Below, one piece after another: positions 50,111-59,606 of a stretch of 64,000 nucleotides of DNA. Numbering within the stretch: the stretch's first letter is position 1; the number at the start of each line of letters is the position of its first letter. Made by a program: the position numbers and the translations under genes. Origin of the DNA: Clostridium cavendishii DSM 21758 (GTDB lineage: Bacteria; Bacillota; Clostridia; Clostridiales; Clostridiaceae); NCBI RefSeq assembly GCF_900141845.1, contig NZ_FQZB01000005.1, positions 310,001 through 374,000 on the forward strand, read 5' to 3'. Under the pieces are notes generated by a model, which saw nothing but the letters and a program-made list of their open reading frames with translations, ran no database searches and was not told where the DNA came from.

Positions 50111-50839
50111 ATGAAAAATATAGCAGCATTTTTTGATATAGATGGAACTTTATATCGTGAAGGTCTTATTACTGAAATGTTTAAAAAATTAATAAAATAT
50201 GAGATTATTCAGCCAGAAAAATGGTATAATGAAGTAAGACCTGAGTTTTTAAAGTGGGATAAGAGAGAAGGTGACTATGACAGTTACTTATTAAAAATGA
50301 TAGATATTTATATAGAAGCTATAAGAGGAATAAAAAAAGAACATATAGAATTTATAGCATCCAAGGTTATAGAGCAAAAAGGCGAAAGAGTATACACATT
50401 TTCTAGAGATAGAATTAAATGGCATAAGGATCAGGGTCATATACTTCTAACTATATCAGGTAGTCCGATAGAGCTTGTAAGTGAAATGGCTAATAAATAT
50501 GGATTTGATAATTATAGAGGATCAATTTATAAAGTAGATGATATGAATAAATACACTGGGGAAGTGTATCCTATGTGGGATAGTTATAATAAGAATAGAG
50601 CAATATCAGAGTTTATTGAAAAGTATGATATAGATATATGTAAAAGCTATGCTTATGGAGATACCTCAGGAGATTTTTCAATGTTTAAAGCTGTTAAAAA
50701 TCCATTTGCCATTAATCCTACTAAAGAGCTTTTAAATAAAATTCATAATGATATTGATGTTATGAAGAAAATAAATATTATTATTGAAAGAAAAGATGTT
50801 ATATATTCTTTAGAACCTAATAAATTTCAGATTTTATAG
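50111..50839 (+). CDS. HAD-superfamily hydrolase, subfamily IB
   Basis: The 242-residue protein has HAD motif I 'FFDIDGTLYREG' (the first Asp is the nucleophile), motif II 'LTISGSP', and motif IV 'YAYGDTSGDFSMFKAV' with the acidic metal ligands. The helical cap between motifs I and II is that of the SerB/IB group. A phosphoserine-like or lysophospholipid phosphate substrate is possible, but none can be chosen. AGGAGG precedes the ATG. It is followed after 14 bases by the RNase H-like gene, probably in one operon. Confidence 0.85.
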   Translation: MKNIAAFFDIDGTLYREGLITEMFKKLIKYEIIQPEKWYNEVRPEFLKWDKREGDYDSYLLKMIDIYIEAIRGIKKEHIEFIASKVIEQKGERVYTFSRDRIKWHKDQGHILLTISGSPIELVSEMANKYGFDNYRGSIYKVDDMNKYTGEVYPMWDSYNKNRAISEFIEKYDIDICKSYAYGDTSGDFSMFKAVKNPFAINPTKELLNKIHNDIDVMKKINIIIERKDVIYSLEPNKFQIL

Positions 50840-50853
50840 AAAAGAGTGATAAA

Positions 50854-51579
50854 GTGATTATTAGAGAGAGAGAAGTTTTTGTTGATTCCATAACGGAAGA
50901 GTTAGTTTTAAACTTTGAGGGGGTAAAGGATTGCTATAAACAGGCTGTGTTTTTTGATTTAGAACACTATGTATATAAAAAACCTAAATGTGTTGGTGTC
51001 TTTGGTGCTTGTTATTATGATAATGAAACATCAAAACTTATGGTAACTCAATATATGATTGAGAATAAAGGAGAAGTTATAGATATATTACATCTAGCTA
51101 AAAGGTATTTTAATAGGTTAACAGAAGAGCTGAATAAAAAATACATAGTTACCTTTTCAGGGAATAATGATTTCACAGTTATTAATTACCTCTTTGAAAA
51201 ATATGGTATAAATTATGATTTTAATCAGCATTTTACATCTATAGATATTCAAAAGATTTATGAACAGACTTTTAAGCAAGGTGTAGGACTTAAGGTTTTA
51301 GAAAAGAAATTTGGGATAGAAAGAGAAGGAGAACTTATATCAGGTTCGAATCTTGCTAAAACATTCCATAAAGTATTAAAGGATAGAGAATATTTTGAAC
51401 GAATGCCAAAAGATAAAATAGAAAAAATTTTGATATATAATGAACAGGATGTAGTTAATTTATTTCATATATATGTACATTGGCAAAATCTTGTAAACAA
51501 AGTAGCTGAAGAAGCAAAATTAAATGAAATTGTAGATGAAGAATTAGAAGAAAAAGCTGATGTAAGTTGCATGGCATAA
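50854..51579 (+). CDS. RNase H-like superfamily protein (YprB-like)
   Basis: The 241-residue protein begins at a GTG with AAAGAG upstream. Its acidic motifs 'VFFDLEHYVYK', 'TFSGNNDFTVINYLFEKYG' and 'YNEQDVVNLFHIYVHW' match the RNase_H_2/YprB group, like the protein encoded at 46814, but the two are not close copies. It is probably a nuclease or a structural relative. The C-terminal acidic tail ('VDEELEEKADVSC') is not part of the fold. A strong terminator follows. Confidence 0.7.
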   Translation: MIIREREVFVDSITEELVLNFEGVKDCYKQAVFFDLEHYVYKKPKCVGVFGACYYDNETSKLMVTQYMIENKGEVIDILHLAKRYFNRLTEELNKKYIVTFSGNNDFTVINYLFEKYGINYDFNQHFTSIDIQKIYEQTFKQGVGLKVLEKKFGIEREGELISGSNLAKTFHKVLKDREYFERMPKDKIEKILIYNEQDVVNLFHIYVHWQNLVNKVAEEAKLNEIVDEELEEKADVSCMA

Positions 51580-51584
51580 GCCAT

Positions 51585-51631
51585 AAAAGCGACAGGCACT
51601 CAAAATTATTTTGAGTGCCTGTCGCTTTTAT
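51585..51631. terminator. Bidirectional terminator, perfect 21-bp GC-rich palindrome
   Basis: AAAAGCGACAGGCACTCAAA pairs perfectly with its complement around a three-base loop, between convergent genes. It is much richer in G and C than the surroundings and may be a copy of a dispersed palindromic element. Confidence 0.85.
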
Positions 51632-51640
51632 TAAATATGT

Positions 51641-52492
51641 TTATTTAGCTTTTGTTATAGAATGGCCATCTGAATTTAATGTTATAGTGCCTTCGTCACT
51701 TGTCATATAATATTTTATGCCACTTTTGTTTAAAAGGTTTATAGTTTCTTTATTAGGATGCCCATAATCATTCTTCTTTGCTACACTTATTATTGCTATC
51801 TTAGGATTAACAGCATTAAAAAAGTCTTTTGATGTAGAAGTTTTACTACCATGGTGTCCTAGTTTTAGTACATCGGCTTTAACATTTAAATTCTTATCTA
51901 AGACTTCCTTTTCTGAAATTCTCTCAGCATCACCTGTAAATAAAAAAGAATTGTTTTTATAAGTAATTTTAATTATAGGAGAATAGTTATTTAAGTTTTC
52001 ATACTTTTCACTATTTGGAGCAAAAACTTCAAATTTTGTATCAGCTCCAAGATCTATATCAGGTTTAGAGTTACTATTTATAGTGTTGATTTTAAGACCC
52101 TTATTTTTTAACTCTGTAATCATATTTTGAAAAGTCTTAGTATTTGTTGTAACCTTTGGAGCATAAAATTTTCCTATATCAAAGGTTTTTATAATATCAT
52201 CCATTGAACCTATATGGTCTTCGTGAGGATGAGTTGCTATTACATAATCTAGTTTTTTTATATTTAACTCTTTTATATCTTTAATCAATTCATCTTTAGC
52301 TTCTGATGTTCCTGCATCTATTAAAAGATTTTTATTATTAACTTGTACTAACATAGAATCACCTTGTCCAACATCAAAATAATGCACAGTTAAGTTTTTG
52401 TTATTTAAGGATTTATTAGTATTGGAATTACAAGCTAAAGCTATGGTTGATATAAGTATTAAAATTAAAATTGAATATAATTTTTTCTTCAT
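51641..52492 (-). CDS. ComEC-like MBL-fold lipoprotein
   Basis: The 283-residue protein has a lipoprotein signal (about 1-20, lipidated Cys21) and a metallo-beta-lactamase fold like the C-terminal domain of ComEC: 'HYFDVGQGDSMLVQ', the metal motif HPHEDH at 88-93, 'FLFTGDAERISEKEV', and 'LKLGHHGSKTSTSKDF'. All metal ligands are present. Such stand-alone ComEC-type hydrolases act on phosphodiesters outside the cell, perhaps nucleic acid or phosphocholine. A degenerate paralog is encoded at 60580. Confidence 0.88.
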   Translation of the reverse strand: MKKKLYSILILILISTIALACNSNTNKSLNNKNLTVHYFDVGQGDSMLVQVNNKNLLIDAGTSEAKDELIKDIKELNIKKLDYVIATHPHEDHIGSMDDIIKTFDIGKFYAPKVTTNTKTFQNMITELKNKGLKINTINSNSKPDIDLGADTKFEVFAPNSEKYENLNNYSPIIKITYKNNSFLFTGDAERISEKEVLDKNLNVKADVLKLGHHGSKTSTSKDFFNAVNPKIAIISVAKKNDYGHPNKETINLLNKSGIKYYMTSDEGTITLNSDGHSITKAK

Positions 52493-52707
52493 TTTATTTT
52501 CCTTTCTTCTTGGTTAAATAGTTAAATAATTTTAATATTTTACTTAATTAATGTTTTCCTTACTCTCAATCAATTAGAGCTAAAGTTTAGAATGTCATTT
52601 AAGTATATTATAGCTTATTTTGTAAGAAATATATATTCTTGAACTTTATTAAAGATACAAGTATAATTATATGTGCTTAAACTTAAATACTCGGAGGTGA
52701 AATTAAA

Positions 52708-53421
52708 GTGAGAATTATCTTAATTGGTTTTATATATGGAGTATATATGATACATTTGTTTTTTGCAGGTGTAGGTATAAGAATGATGACATTTTTCGGA
52801 AATGGGAAAAGGGTGGAAGTTTATAAGACTAAAAAATTTTTAAATTGGGCAAAGTTTACTGTCAACATATTAGGGCTTAGGGTAACTTATGAGGGGCAGG
52901 ATAATATACCAGATGAAACTTGTGTTTTCATAGGAAATCATCAGAGTATTTTAGATATACCAGTACTTATTTGTGGTGCTAATAGAAGAATAGGATTTAT
53001 AGCTAAAAAAGAACTTTTGAAAGTTCCTATTTTAGGATTTTGGTTTAAAATAGTTCATTGCGTTCCTATTGATAGGGAAAATGTAAGGGAAGCAATTAAA
53101 GCTATAAATGAAGGTGTGGAAAATTTGAAGAATGGACATTCTATGGCTATATTTCCAGAAGGAACCAGGTCAAAAGATGGGAATATAAATGAATTTAAAA
53201 AAGGGAGCTTAAAGTTAGCAACTAAAGCTAATGTTCCAGTAATTCCTGTTACAATAGACGGTGCATTTAGAGCTTATGAAGAAAAAAAGAAATTTAAGAG
53301 TGCAGATATAAAGGTTATGTTCGGTAAACCTATATACCCACAAAATCTCTCTAAAGAAGAGATTAAAGACTTATCTAAAATAGTACATGATGAAATAGCA
53401 AACAATTTAAATAAGTTATAG
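52708..53421 (+). CDS. plsC: 1-acyl-sn-glycerol-3-phosphate acyltransferase
   Basis: The 237-residue membrane-associated enzyme adds the second acyl chain in phospholipid synthesis, making phosphatidic acid. It has the catalytic HxxxxD in NHQSILD at 77-83 and the glycerol-phosphate site 'FPEGTRS' at 149-155, after an N-terminal hydrophobic helix. The GTG start at 52708 has GGAGGTGA eight bases before it. It stands alone with its own terminator. Confidence 0.92.
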   Translation: MRIILIGFIYGVYMIHLFFAGVGIRMMTFFGNGKRVEVYKTKKFLNWAKFTVNILGLRVTYEGQDNIPDETCVFIGNHQSILDIPVLICGANRRIGFIAKKELLKVPILGFWFKIVHCVPIDRENVREAIKAINEGVENLKNGHSMAIFPEGTRSKDGNINEFKKGSLKLATKANVPVIPVTIDGAFRAYEEKKKFKSADIKVMFGKPIYPQNLSKEEIKDLSKIVHDEIANNLNKL

Positions 53422-53427
53422 TAATAA

Positions 53428-53457
53428 GGCACTATCTTTGTAGATAGTGCCTTTTAT
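53428..53457 (+). terminator. Terminator after plsC
   Basis: AAGGCACTATCT pairs with AGATAGTGCCTT, then TTATTTT. Confidence 0.9.
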
Positions 53458-53711
53458 TTTATATATTTTTTAAAATCAAATATAAATTGAAAATTACTAA
53501 AGAAGATAATAGTAGGTTTGGAAATGCATAAATTTAGTAATATAAACTTCAAAAAGAAGTGATAAACTAATAATAATAAATAATAATTAAGGAAATATAA
53601 AGTTTTTAATGAAAAAGTTTTTAGAAAAATGAAAAAAAAAATTTCTAAAATTGCAAATGTGTGTTATAATTTAATGGTAATGAATGTAAAAATAAAAGGG
53701 GGCAATAGTAC

Positions 53712-55457
53712 ATGAAGAAATCATTTTCTATGAGTAATGATAAGGTTACTATTAATTTTACAACAAAATATTGTGAAAGCTATGAAACTTTGTTGAATAG
53801 TGAAGGATTTAAAAGAATTTTAAATTCATATTTAACTAGATCAATCAATAGAAATAATCATAATTTTAAATTTTTAGCTTCAAGTTTGGGGTCTGAAGAT
53901 AAGAATTTTATAATGAATGAGCTTACAGTAATATTTAAGCTTTTAACTGTTATGGAACTTAAGGAAATAATGGATTCCAATGAAAATGCAAAGAAGCTTT
54001 TAGAAAATAAAGAGGCGTTTATAAGTGTAGTAGAAGATCTTTATTCATATTGGAGAAGACTTGAAAGATACACTGTTATTTATAATAATAGAATAAAAGA
54101 AGGAATAGCAGCAGTTTCTTTTGTGGAAGCTAACATTCATTTTTGTAATCTTATTTTAAGTCTTTATAGAAGAGTAGAAAAAAATGTTTTGGGACATATG
54201 CCTAATGTATTCAGGCAATTACCAGCTGGTGGAAATGCTTGTTTGCTACTAAGCAATGTTATTTGGCCAATACCTAAAGAGTATGAATCATTAGAAGACA
54301 TACCATTTGTAGATAGTATATCATTAGAAACTCCTTTTATAACTTATCCTAAGAAAAATACACGAGATGGTATGTTTAAAGAAGTTTTTGAAAATCCATT
54401 AGATAAAGCTACAATAAATAAGGATCATTGGTTTTGTTATCCTGCAAAAGTGGGCGAGCTTTTAGCTTATATATTTTTCCATAGAGATTTCATGGATCAT
54501 GGTATAACTTTAAGTAATTTATTTGAAATGGCTAAGGTTGAGGAATATAGAGGAAGAAAGCCAGATATAGTATATGTATTTGGTGGGAAAGAACGTGATG
54601 GCGAGCTTAAAACAGTTTTTTATGATGATTTAAAAAATGATATTATGTTAGGGTATGTAAATCACCATGAAAGGATTGACTATTTTGGATATATGAAGAA
54701 AATGATACTAACTCTTCATAATCTAATTATGATAAAAAGAGGGTATTTACCTATACATGGAGCAATGGTAAATATAATACTTAAAAATGGAAAAGAAGCT
54801 AATGTGATAATAATGGGCGATAGTGGAGCAGGTAAGTCAGAAAGTCTTGAAGCCTTTAGAGCTTTAAGTGAAGAATATGTAAGTGATATGACTGTAGTTT
54901 TTGATGATATGGGAACTATAAAGTTAAAAGAAGATGGAATTTATGGTTATGGCACAGAGATTGGAGCTTTTGTAAGACTTGATGATTTAGATCAAGGATA
55001 TGCTTTTAAAGAAATAGATAGAAGTATTTTTATGAATCCAGATAAAACTAATGCAAGGCTTGTTATGCCTGTAGCTAGCTACAATGAAATAGTTAAGGGG
55101 TATAAAGTAAATTTATTTTTATATGCAAATAATTATGAGGAAGTTAAAGAAGGATTAAAGGCTATAGAATATTTTGATAATGTGAAAGATGCTATAGAAG
55201 TATTTAAAGATGGCACAAGAATGGCTAAAGGAACCACCACTGAAAAGGGATTAGTTAAATCGTACTTTGCAAATCCTTTCGGACCAGCTCAAAAACAAAA
55301 GGAGACTGATAAGCTTTTAAATTACTATTTTGGGAAAATGTTTGAAAACAATGTTAAAGTTGGACAAATTAAAACTAGCTTAGCTATAGTTGGGTTAGAA
55401 AAGGATGGTCCTAAAAATGCAGCTTTAGAATTATTTGATATTATTAAAAATTTATAA
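53712..55457 (+). CDS. PEP carboxykinase-like P-loop protein
   Basis: The 581-residue protein has an unusual N-terminal half without a family I can name. The C-terminal half holds 'LPIHGAMVNI' (349 on), the P-loop GDSGAGKS at 369-376 and the acidic motif 'VVFDDMGTI' near 397. P-loop and acidic motif resemble those of ATP-dependent PEP carboxykinase and HPr kinase, which share one fold. Clostridial homologues are, as I recall, often labelled PEP carboxykinase, but the canonical substrate motifs of that enzyme are not evident, so a kinase of unknown target is equally possible. GGGGGG precedes the ATG. Confidence 0.6.
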   Translation: MKKSFSMSNDKVTINFTTKYCESYETLLNSEGFKRILNSYLTRSINRNNHNFKFLASSLGSEDKNFIMNELTVIFKLLTVMELKEIMDSNENAKKLLENKEAFISVVEDLYSYWRRLERYTVIYNNRIKEGIAAVSFVEANIHFCNLILSLYRRVEKNVLGHMPNVFRQLPAGGNACLLLSNVIWPIPKEYESLEDIPFVDSISLETPFITYPKKNTRDGMFKEVFENPLDKATINKDHWFCYPAKVGELLAYIFFHRDFMDHGITLSNLFEMAKVEEYRGRKPDIVYVFGGKERDGELKTVFYDDLKNDIMLGYVNHHERIDYFGYMKKMILTLHNLIMIKRGYLPIHGAMVNIILKNGKEANVIIMGDSGAGKSESLEAFRALSEEYVSDMTVVFDDMGTIKLKEDGIYGYGTEIGAFVRLDDLDQGYAFKEIDRSIFMNPDKTNARLVMPVASYNEIVKGYKVNLFLYANNYEEVKEGLKAIEYFDNVKDAIEVFKDGTRMAKGTTTEKGLVKSYFANPFGPAQKQKETDKLLNYYFGKMFENNVKVGQIKTSLAIVGLEKDGPKNAALELFDIIKNL

Positions 55458-55463
55458 AATAAA

Positions 55464-55493
55464 AAATAAGGTGAGATTTTCTCACCTTATTTT
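55464..55493. terminator. Bidirectional terminator
   Basis: AAAATAAGGTGAG pairs with CTCACCTTATTTT, between convergent genes; its right edge covers the last codons of the membrane protein gene. Confidence 0.9.
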
Positions 55494-56365
55494 CTTTCAT
55501 CTAATTTAATTATATCTGAAATCTCATCAATTACATCATCCTTGTTTTTTAATAATTCTAATCTCATAGAGTCTCTTATTTGAATAAATTTATCTTTCAT
55601 TTGTCTAACAATCTTATCAAGAATTAAAGTACTTAGAGATGGAAAGGCTTGAAGTAGCCTTTTATGATTGAAATTCAAATTATTATAGTAATTATTATAT
55701 TTTATTACTAAATCCTTCACTCCTACTGTTGGAAAATCAAGCTTATCTATGGTTTTTTCTTTAGTTATTGCTAAAAGAGTAGCATACCTATTTTTTAGTT
55801 CATTAGTTATTTTTGATAATTCTATAATTATAGGTTTAAGTTTGATTAAGGATTTAAGTGTAAATATTAAGTCAATCATCAAAATAGATAATATTATTAC
55901 AAGTATAATATTTGAAGTTTCTATACTTAATAATGAAATAGCATAGTTTATAATTGGATGAATAATTTTTATTAAAATTGTAGTAGCTATTCCCCACATT
56001 ATAGAAAAATGGAGACAAATTCTTCCATGAAGGTTAAAGGGATCTTCAGTATAGTCCCACCATTTTGATTTGAAGACTTTTTCTAAAAAGAAACCAGTAA
56101 CATATTCCAAAAATGAGGTTATAATAGTAGCAAATAAAAAAAGCAAGAAAATATTATCCTTTACTGAATTAGTCAAAACTATTATACAAACTAAACTTCC
56201 GCCATAAATTGGACAAATAGGACCGAATAAGAAACCTCTGTTTACGAAAACTTTTCTGTTATGATAGGCATAACAGATTTCGGCTATCCATCCTAAAAAA
56301 GAATATATAAAAAAGAAAAAAATTATCATATAAAATGGAATTCCTAAAATAGTAAATCTAAACAT
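55487..56365 (-). CDS. Putative ABC-transporter type IV (CmpB-like) membrane protein
   Basis: The 292-residue protein has about five membrane helices in its first 170 residues, with 'YSFLGWIAEICYAYHNRKVF', 'NRGFLFGPICPIYGGSLV' and 'WWDYTEDPFNLHGRICLHFS', the repeated pattern of a clostridial family called putative ABC transporter permease (CmpB). No ATPase gene adjoins it. A cytoplasmic coiled tail follows (about 180-292). Function not known. Confidence 0.7.
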   Translation of the reverse strand: MFRFTILGIPFYMIIFFFFIYSFLGWIAEICYAYHNRKVFVNRGFLFGPICPIYGGSLVCIIVLTNSVKDNIFLLFLFATIITSFLEYVTGFFLEKVFKSKWWDYTEDPFNLHGRICLHFSIMWGIATTILIKIIHPIINYAISLLSIETSNIILVIILSILMIDLIFTLKSLIKLKPIIIELSKITNELKNRYATLLAITKEKTIDKLDFPTVGVKDLVIKYNNYYNNLNFNHKRLLQAFPSLSTLILDKIVRQMKDKFIQIRDSMRLELLKNKDDVIDEISDIIKLDERK

Positions 56366-56499
56366 AATACCTCCTGTGTTTAATAGTACTATATCATTAT
56401 ATAAAATATTTTAGTATTCATATATACAAAATAGAAAAATTTATATAAAATTAAGGATTTTTAATATAAAATTAAGATTATATTAAGATTATAAAGATA

Positions 56500-56545
56500 A
56501 AAGTTAAATTCCCTCCTAATTTAGAAGGGGAATTTAACCTTTTTT
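56500..56545 (-). terminator. Terminator after the DUF378 gene
   Basis: AAATTCCCTCCTAA and its near-complement TTAGAAGGGGAATTT pair, with a following T-rich stretch. Confidence 0.75.
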
Positions 56546-56547
56546 AA

Positions 56548-56757
56548 TTATTCCATGTCTTTTGTTCTATCTTTCGCTAAGAATGAGATAGAATATAAAC
56601 CGGCTAAACCAACTAGGGCATATATAATTCTACTCATAAGCATAGTATAATCACCAAACATAGCTTCAACAAGATTGAATTGGAAGAAGCCTATTAATCC
56701 CCAATTGACAGCGCCTATAATTACAAGTATAAGTGCAGTAATATCTAGTGCTCTCAT
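56548..56757 (-). CDS. DUF378 family membrane protein
   Basis: The 69-residue protein has two membrane helices separated by a short loop: 'ALILVIIGAVNWGLIGFF' with the hallmark GAVNWGL, then 'SRIIYALVGLAGLYSISF'. This is DUF378, small membrane proteins of unknown function that are often linked to stress in Firmicutes. GAAAGGAAG precedes the ATG on the minus strand. Single gene. Confidence 0.9.
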   Translation of the reverse strand: MRALDITALILVIIGAVNWGLIGFFQFNLVEAMFGDYTMLMSRIIYALVGLAGLYSISFLAKDRTKDME

Positions 56758-56830
56758 AAAGTTACACTTCCTTTCATAAAGTTACAAAACTTATTATTTC
56801 CAATCTTTAATTTAATATACATATAATAAA

Positions 56831-56872
56831 AGCTATAAAAAAAGATGCTTTAAAGCATCCTTTTTTATAGCT
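56831..56872 (-). terminator. Terminator at the end of the Lrp gene
   Basis: AGCTATAAAAAA..GATGCTTT pairs with AAAGCATC..TTTTTTATAGCT; the right edge overlaps the last codons of the gene. Confidence 0.85.
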
Positions 56873-57332
56873 GAATATTTCTATCAATTGGTTGAGATAA
56901 TGAAATAAAAGTATCCGTTTTTTTGATTCCTTGAATTACATTTATTTTATTCATAAGTAAATCTTGAAGATCCGTTATGTTTTTGCATATAACTTTAGCG
57001 AATACTGAATATTCTCCGGTTATTAAATGAAGTTCAACGACCTCTTTAATTTTTGAAAGCTCTTCAAAAACTGATGTATATGAAGATGTTTTGTCAACAT
57101 GGATACCTACAAAACAACATACATCATAACCCAATTTTGAAAGATTTAATAGGATTCTAGTTCCTTTTATAATCCCTAAATCTTCCATCTTTTTCATTCT
57201 TACATGAATAGTTCCACCAGAAACATGACAAATTCTTGCTATTTCTAGATATGGGGTTCTACAATCTTTTATTAGTATGTCTAATATTTGTAAATCTAGC
57301 TCGTCTAATTGAGTTGTATTAATTAAAGACAT
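56865..57332 (-). CDS. Lrp/AsnC family transcriptional regulator
   Basis: The 155-residue protein has the N-terminal helix-turn-helix ('DELDLQILDILIKDCRTPYL', 'SGGTIHVRMKKMEDLGIIKG') and the C-terminal RAM ligand domain (about 65-150, 'LHLITGEYSVFAKVICKN'). Lrp/AsnC proteins bind amino acids and form octamers that bend DNA. The regulated gene is unknown; the divergent neighbour at 57568 is a membrane protein and could be a target. Confidence 0.9.
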   Translation of the reverse strand: MSLINTTQLDELDLQILDILIKDCRTPYLEIARICHVSGGTIHVRMKKMEDLGIIKGTRILLNLSKLGYDVCCFVGIHVDKTSSYTSVFEELSKIKEVVELHLITGEYSVFAKVICKNITDLQDLLMNKINVIQGIKKTDTFISLSQPIDRNIQL

Positions 57333-57567
57333 AAACTCACCTCTTATGTTTATAAATTTATAAAAACTTCCTTTTCTATTTTATCAAAAACTAATGTATA
57401 TTTCTAGTAAAAAATAAAAAAAAAATAAATTGTTTTTTATTTTTTTAGCATATTAATAAAAATGTTTAAAAGTAATGATTTAAACTTTACAAAATTCATA
57501 TATTTTCTTGAAATTATTAAAAAATTAAATTAATATATAATTATAGGTTATAAAGGGGGGATTTAAC

Positions 57568-57903
57568 ATGCAAATATTTTGGGTAATCGCAAGTATTGTA
57601 ATATTTGTAGTATTAGTATTTCAAGTTTTTCAATTATTAAATAAACATATATTTAATAGAATTAGAATAAACAAATGGATATTATTAGCGATTTCATTAG
57701 GGCTTTTAGTTTTTCAATTTGTTTATAAACCTACAAATTATTGGGAAAGATATGCTTTATCAGCTGTAATTGTTATTTTCTTTTTATGGTTTTTAGAAAT
57801 TAAACAATTTGGAAATCCAAAACAAGAACAAAAAGTTGTTATAAAATCTAAAGCAAAACCTAATAGAATTAAAAATATAAATAAAAATAAAAAAGCTCCC
57901 TAA
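57568..57903 (+). CDS. Small membrane protein, 111 aa
   Basis: The protein has about three membrane helices ('VIASIVIFVVLVFQVFQLL', 'WILLAISLGLLVFQFVY', 'YALSAVIVIFFLWFL') and a strongly basic tail rich in Lys and Asn. No family is recognised. GGGGGG precedes the ATG. It is divergent from the Lrp gene and convergent with the PHP gene. Confidence 0.7.
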   Translation: MQIFWVIASIVIFVVLVFQVFQLLNKHIFNRIRINKWILLAISLGLLVFQFVYKPTNYWERYALSAVIVIFFLWFLEIKQFGNPKQEQKVVIKSKAKPNRIKNINKNKKAP

Positions 57904-57918
57904 GGAGTTTTTTTTATT
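57888..57918. terminator. Terminator
   Basis: AAAAAGCTCC and GGAGTTTTTT with a four-base loop end the membrane protein gene and overlap its stop. Confidence 0.75.
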
Positions 57919-58927
57919 TTATAAAAATAGGAGAACTTAAAGCTTCTTTTTTATCGTCTAGAAAAACTTTTATTATATACCATGAATTAAATTTATTTAA
58001 TTTCAATTGATACATGTATTTTATTTTTTTTAAGTTTATATCACAAATCTCATGGATAACCTTTCCTCCATTTGATATTATTTGAATCGTATTTATGATT
58101 CTTTTGCTATCTTCAGCGTAAACATAAAAATTCAATTCATCAAATGAATTTCTATCTATACTTTCTCCCATAAAAACTGAATTTATAGTAAAATATAATT
58201 TTAAAGTTCTAGATTCAGTGGCGTAGGTTCTATGTTTTTTGAAGGCATCTATTATTGATATAGTATCTAGATTATTTGCAATTAAACCAGTTAAATTTTC
58301 ACTTTCACCAAAGTTTATTCTATGATTATCCTCTGAATTAATAGCTCCTAACTTAAAACCTTTATCAAGTAAATTATAGTAATATTTATCATGCCTTGAA
58401 TATTTATGAGGCGGGGAACCATTTCCCACTTCTATGGTTTTTAAATATTCATTTAAATATGGACTTATGGGAAGTTTTTCTATAGATTTATGAGGATGAT
58501 TAATTGATACTATAGCTGAACCATCAGCTATGAGCCAAAGTAATAAACTATTTATATTATTAACTATACCCGTAAAATATGTTTTAGGATTTAGTATGTT
58601 TAAATCGCCAAAAGGTTCTGATCTAGTTTCGAAACCAGGGATTGCTACAAAATCTTCGTTTTTTTTGTTGAACTTCTCAATGCTTCTAATTAAAAATCTC
58701 CATTTTGTTATAACTGTTTCTTTGTCTAAAATATTATCATATAAATAACCATTGTGATCGGTTATTATCATGAAGTTTAATCCTTGTCTTTTGCCGTATT
58801 CTAATGCTTCATAGGGTGTACCTCTTCCAGTTGATAAAATTGTATGACAATGAGGTATTCCATAAAAAAAATTTAGATTATTAAAATCTAGTCCCAAAGG
58901 ATTTGGTCTTCTCTTTTTTTTGCCCAA
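57914..58927 (-). CDS. PHP-domain metallophosphoesterase (CehA/McbA-like)
   Basis: The start is taken as the TTG at 58927, nine bases after GAGAGG; a TTG at 58945 overlaps that site. The 337-residue protein has the PHP metal motifs: HCH at 26-28 ('GIPHCHTILSTGRG'), 'MIITDHN' with Asp57 and His58, 'SINHPHKS' and 'AINSEDNHR'. It would use two or three metal ions to cleave phosphoesters. The C-terminal strand-rich region is the usual extra domain. No signal peptide is seen. Confidence 0.85.
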   Translation of the reverse strand: MGKKKRRPNPLGLDFNNLNFFYGIPHCHTILSTGRGTPYEALEYGKRQGLNFMIITDHNGYLYDNILDKETVITKWRFLIRSIEKFNKKNEDFVAIPGFETRSEPFGDLNILNPKTYFTGIVNNINSLLLWLIADGSAIVSINHPHKSIEKLPISPYLNEYLKTIEVGNGSPPHKYSRHDKYYYNLLDKGFKLGAINSEDNHRINFGESENLTGLIANNLDTISIIDAFKKHRTYATESRTLKLYFTINSVFMGESIDRNSFDELNFYVYAEDSKRIINTIQIISNGGKVIHEICDINLKKIKYMYQLKLNKFNSWYIIKVFLDDKKEALSSPIFIK

Positions 58928-59088
58928 TATAAATATACCTCTCAAAAGTGTTATTACTATATAATATTACTTAATAAGTTAAATGTTGAAGAATTATATA
59001 ATAATTTTTAATATATTTAAACTTTAGTTTGTATAAAATACTTTGAGTATGATAAAATGATAGGTAGTATTTTTAAGAGGTGATACAT

Positions 59089-59598
59089 ATGATTTTAGAG
59101 TTTTTAAACAAAACACCTAAAATAGATAGTGACGTATTTATTGCTCCTTCTTCAGATATAATAGGAGATATTGAGATAGAAAAAGATGCTAGTATATGGT
59201 TTGGTGCAGTCTTGAGAGGAGATGTTAATAAAATAAAAATCTCCAGGGGAGTAAATGTACAAGATAATTCAGTAATTCATGTAGATGAAGATTATGAAGT
59301 TTTCATAGGTGAAAATGCAACAATAGGGCATAATGCTATAATACACGGAGCTACAATAGGCAATAACAGTTTAATAGGAATGGGTGCTATTATATTGAAT
59401 GGTGCTAAAATAGGTAAAAATTCAATAATAGCTGCTGGAAGTTTAGTACCTCAAAATAAGGAAATACCTGATGGTGTTTTATGTATGGGAAGTCCTGCTA
59501 AGGTGGTAAGAAATCTTTCAATGGACGAAGTGGAAAAAATAGCTAATTCAGCTAAACACTATATTAAAATATCAAAAAAATATACAATTAAATCTTAG
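59089..59598 (+). CDS. Gamma-carbonic anhydrase-like hexapeptide protein
   Basis: The ATG at 59089 is preferred over an upstream GTG (59080) that lies in the ribosome site AGAGGTG. The 169-residue protein is a left-handed beta helix of hexapeptide repeats ('PSSDIIGDIEIEKDASIWFG' onward) with a C-terminal helix. Three histidines stand at the metal positions of this family: His64, His81 and His86. Whether it is a carbonic anhydrase or an acyltransferase relative (YrdA/PaaY) cannot be decided. It is eight bases from the CvfB gene. Confidence 0.9.
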   Translation: MILEFLNKTPKIDSDVFIAPSSDIIGDIEIEKDASIWFGAVLRGDVNKIKISRGVNVQDNSVIHVDEDYEVFIGENATIGHNAIIHGATIGNNSLIGMGAIILNGAKIGKNSIIAAGSLVPQNKEIPDGVLCMGSPAKVVRNLSMDEVEKIANSAKHYIKISKKYTIKS

Positions 59599-59606
59599 GA
59601 GGAATT

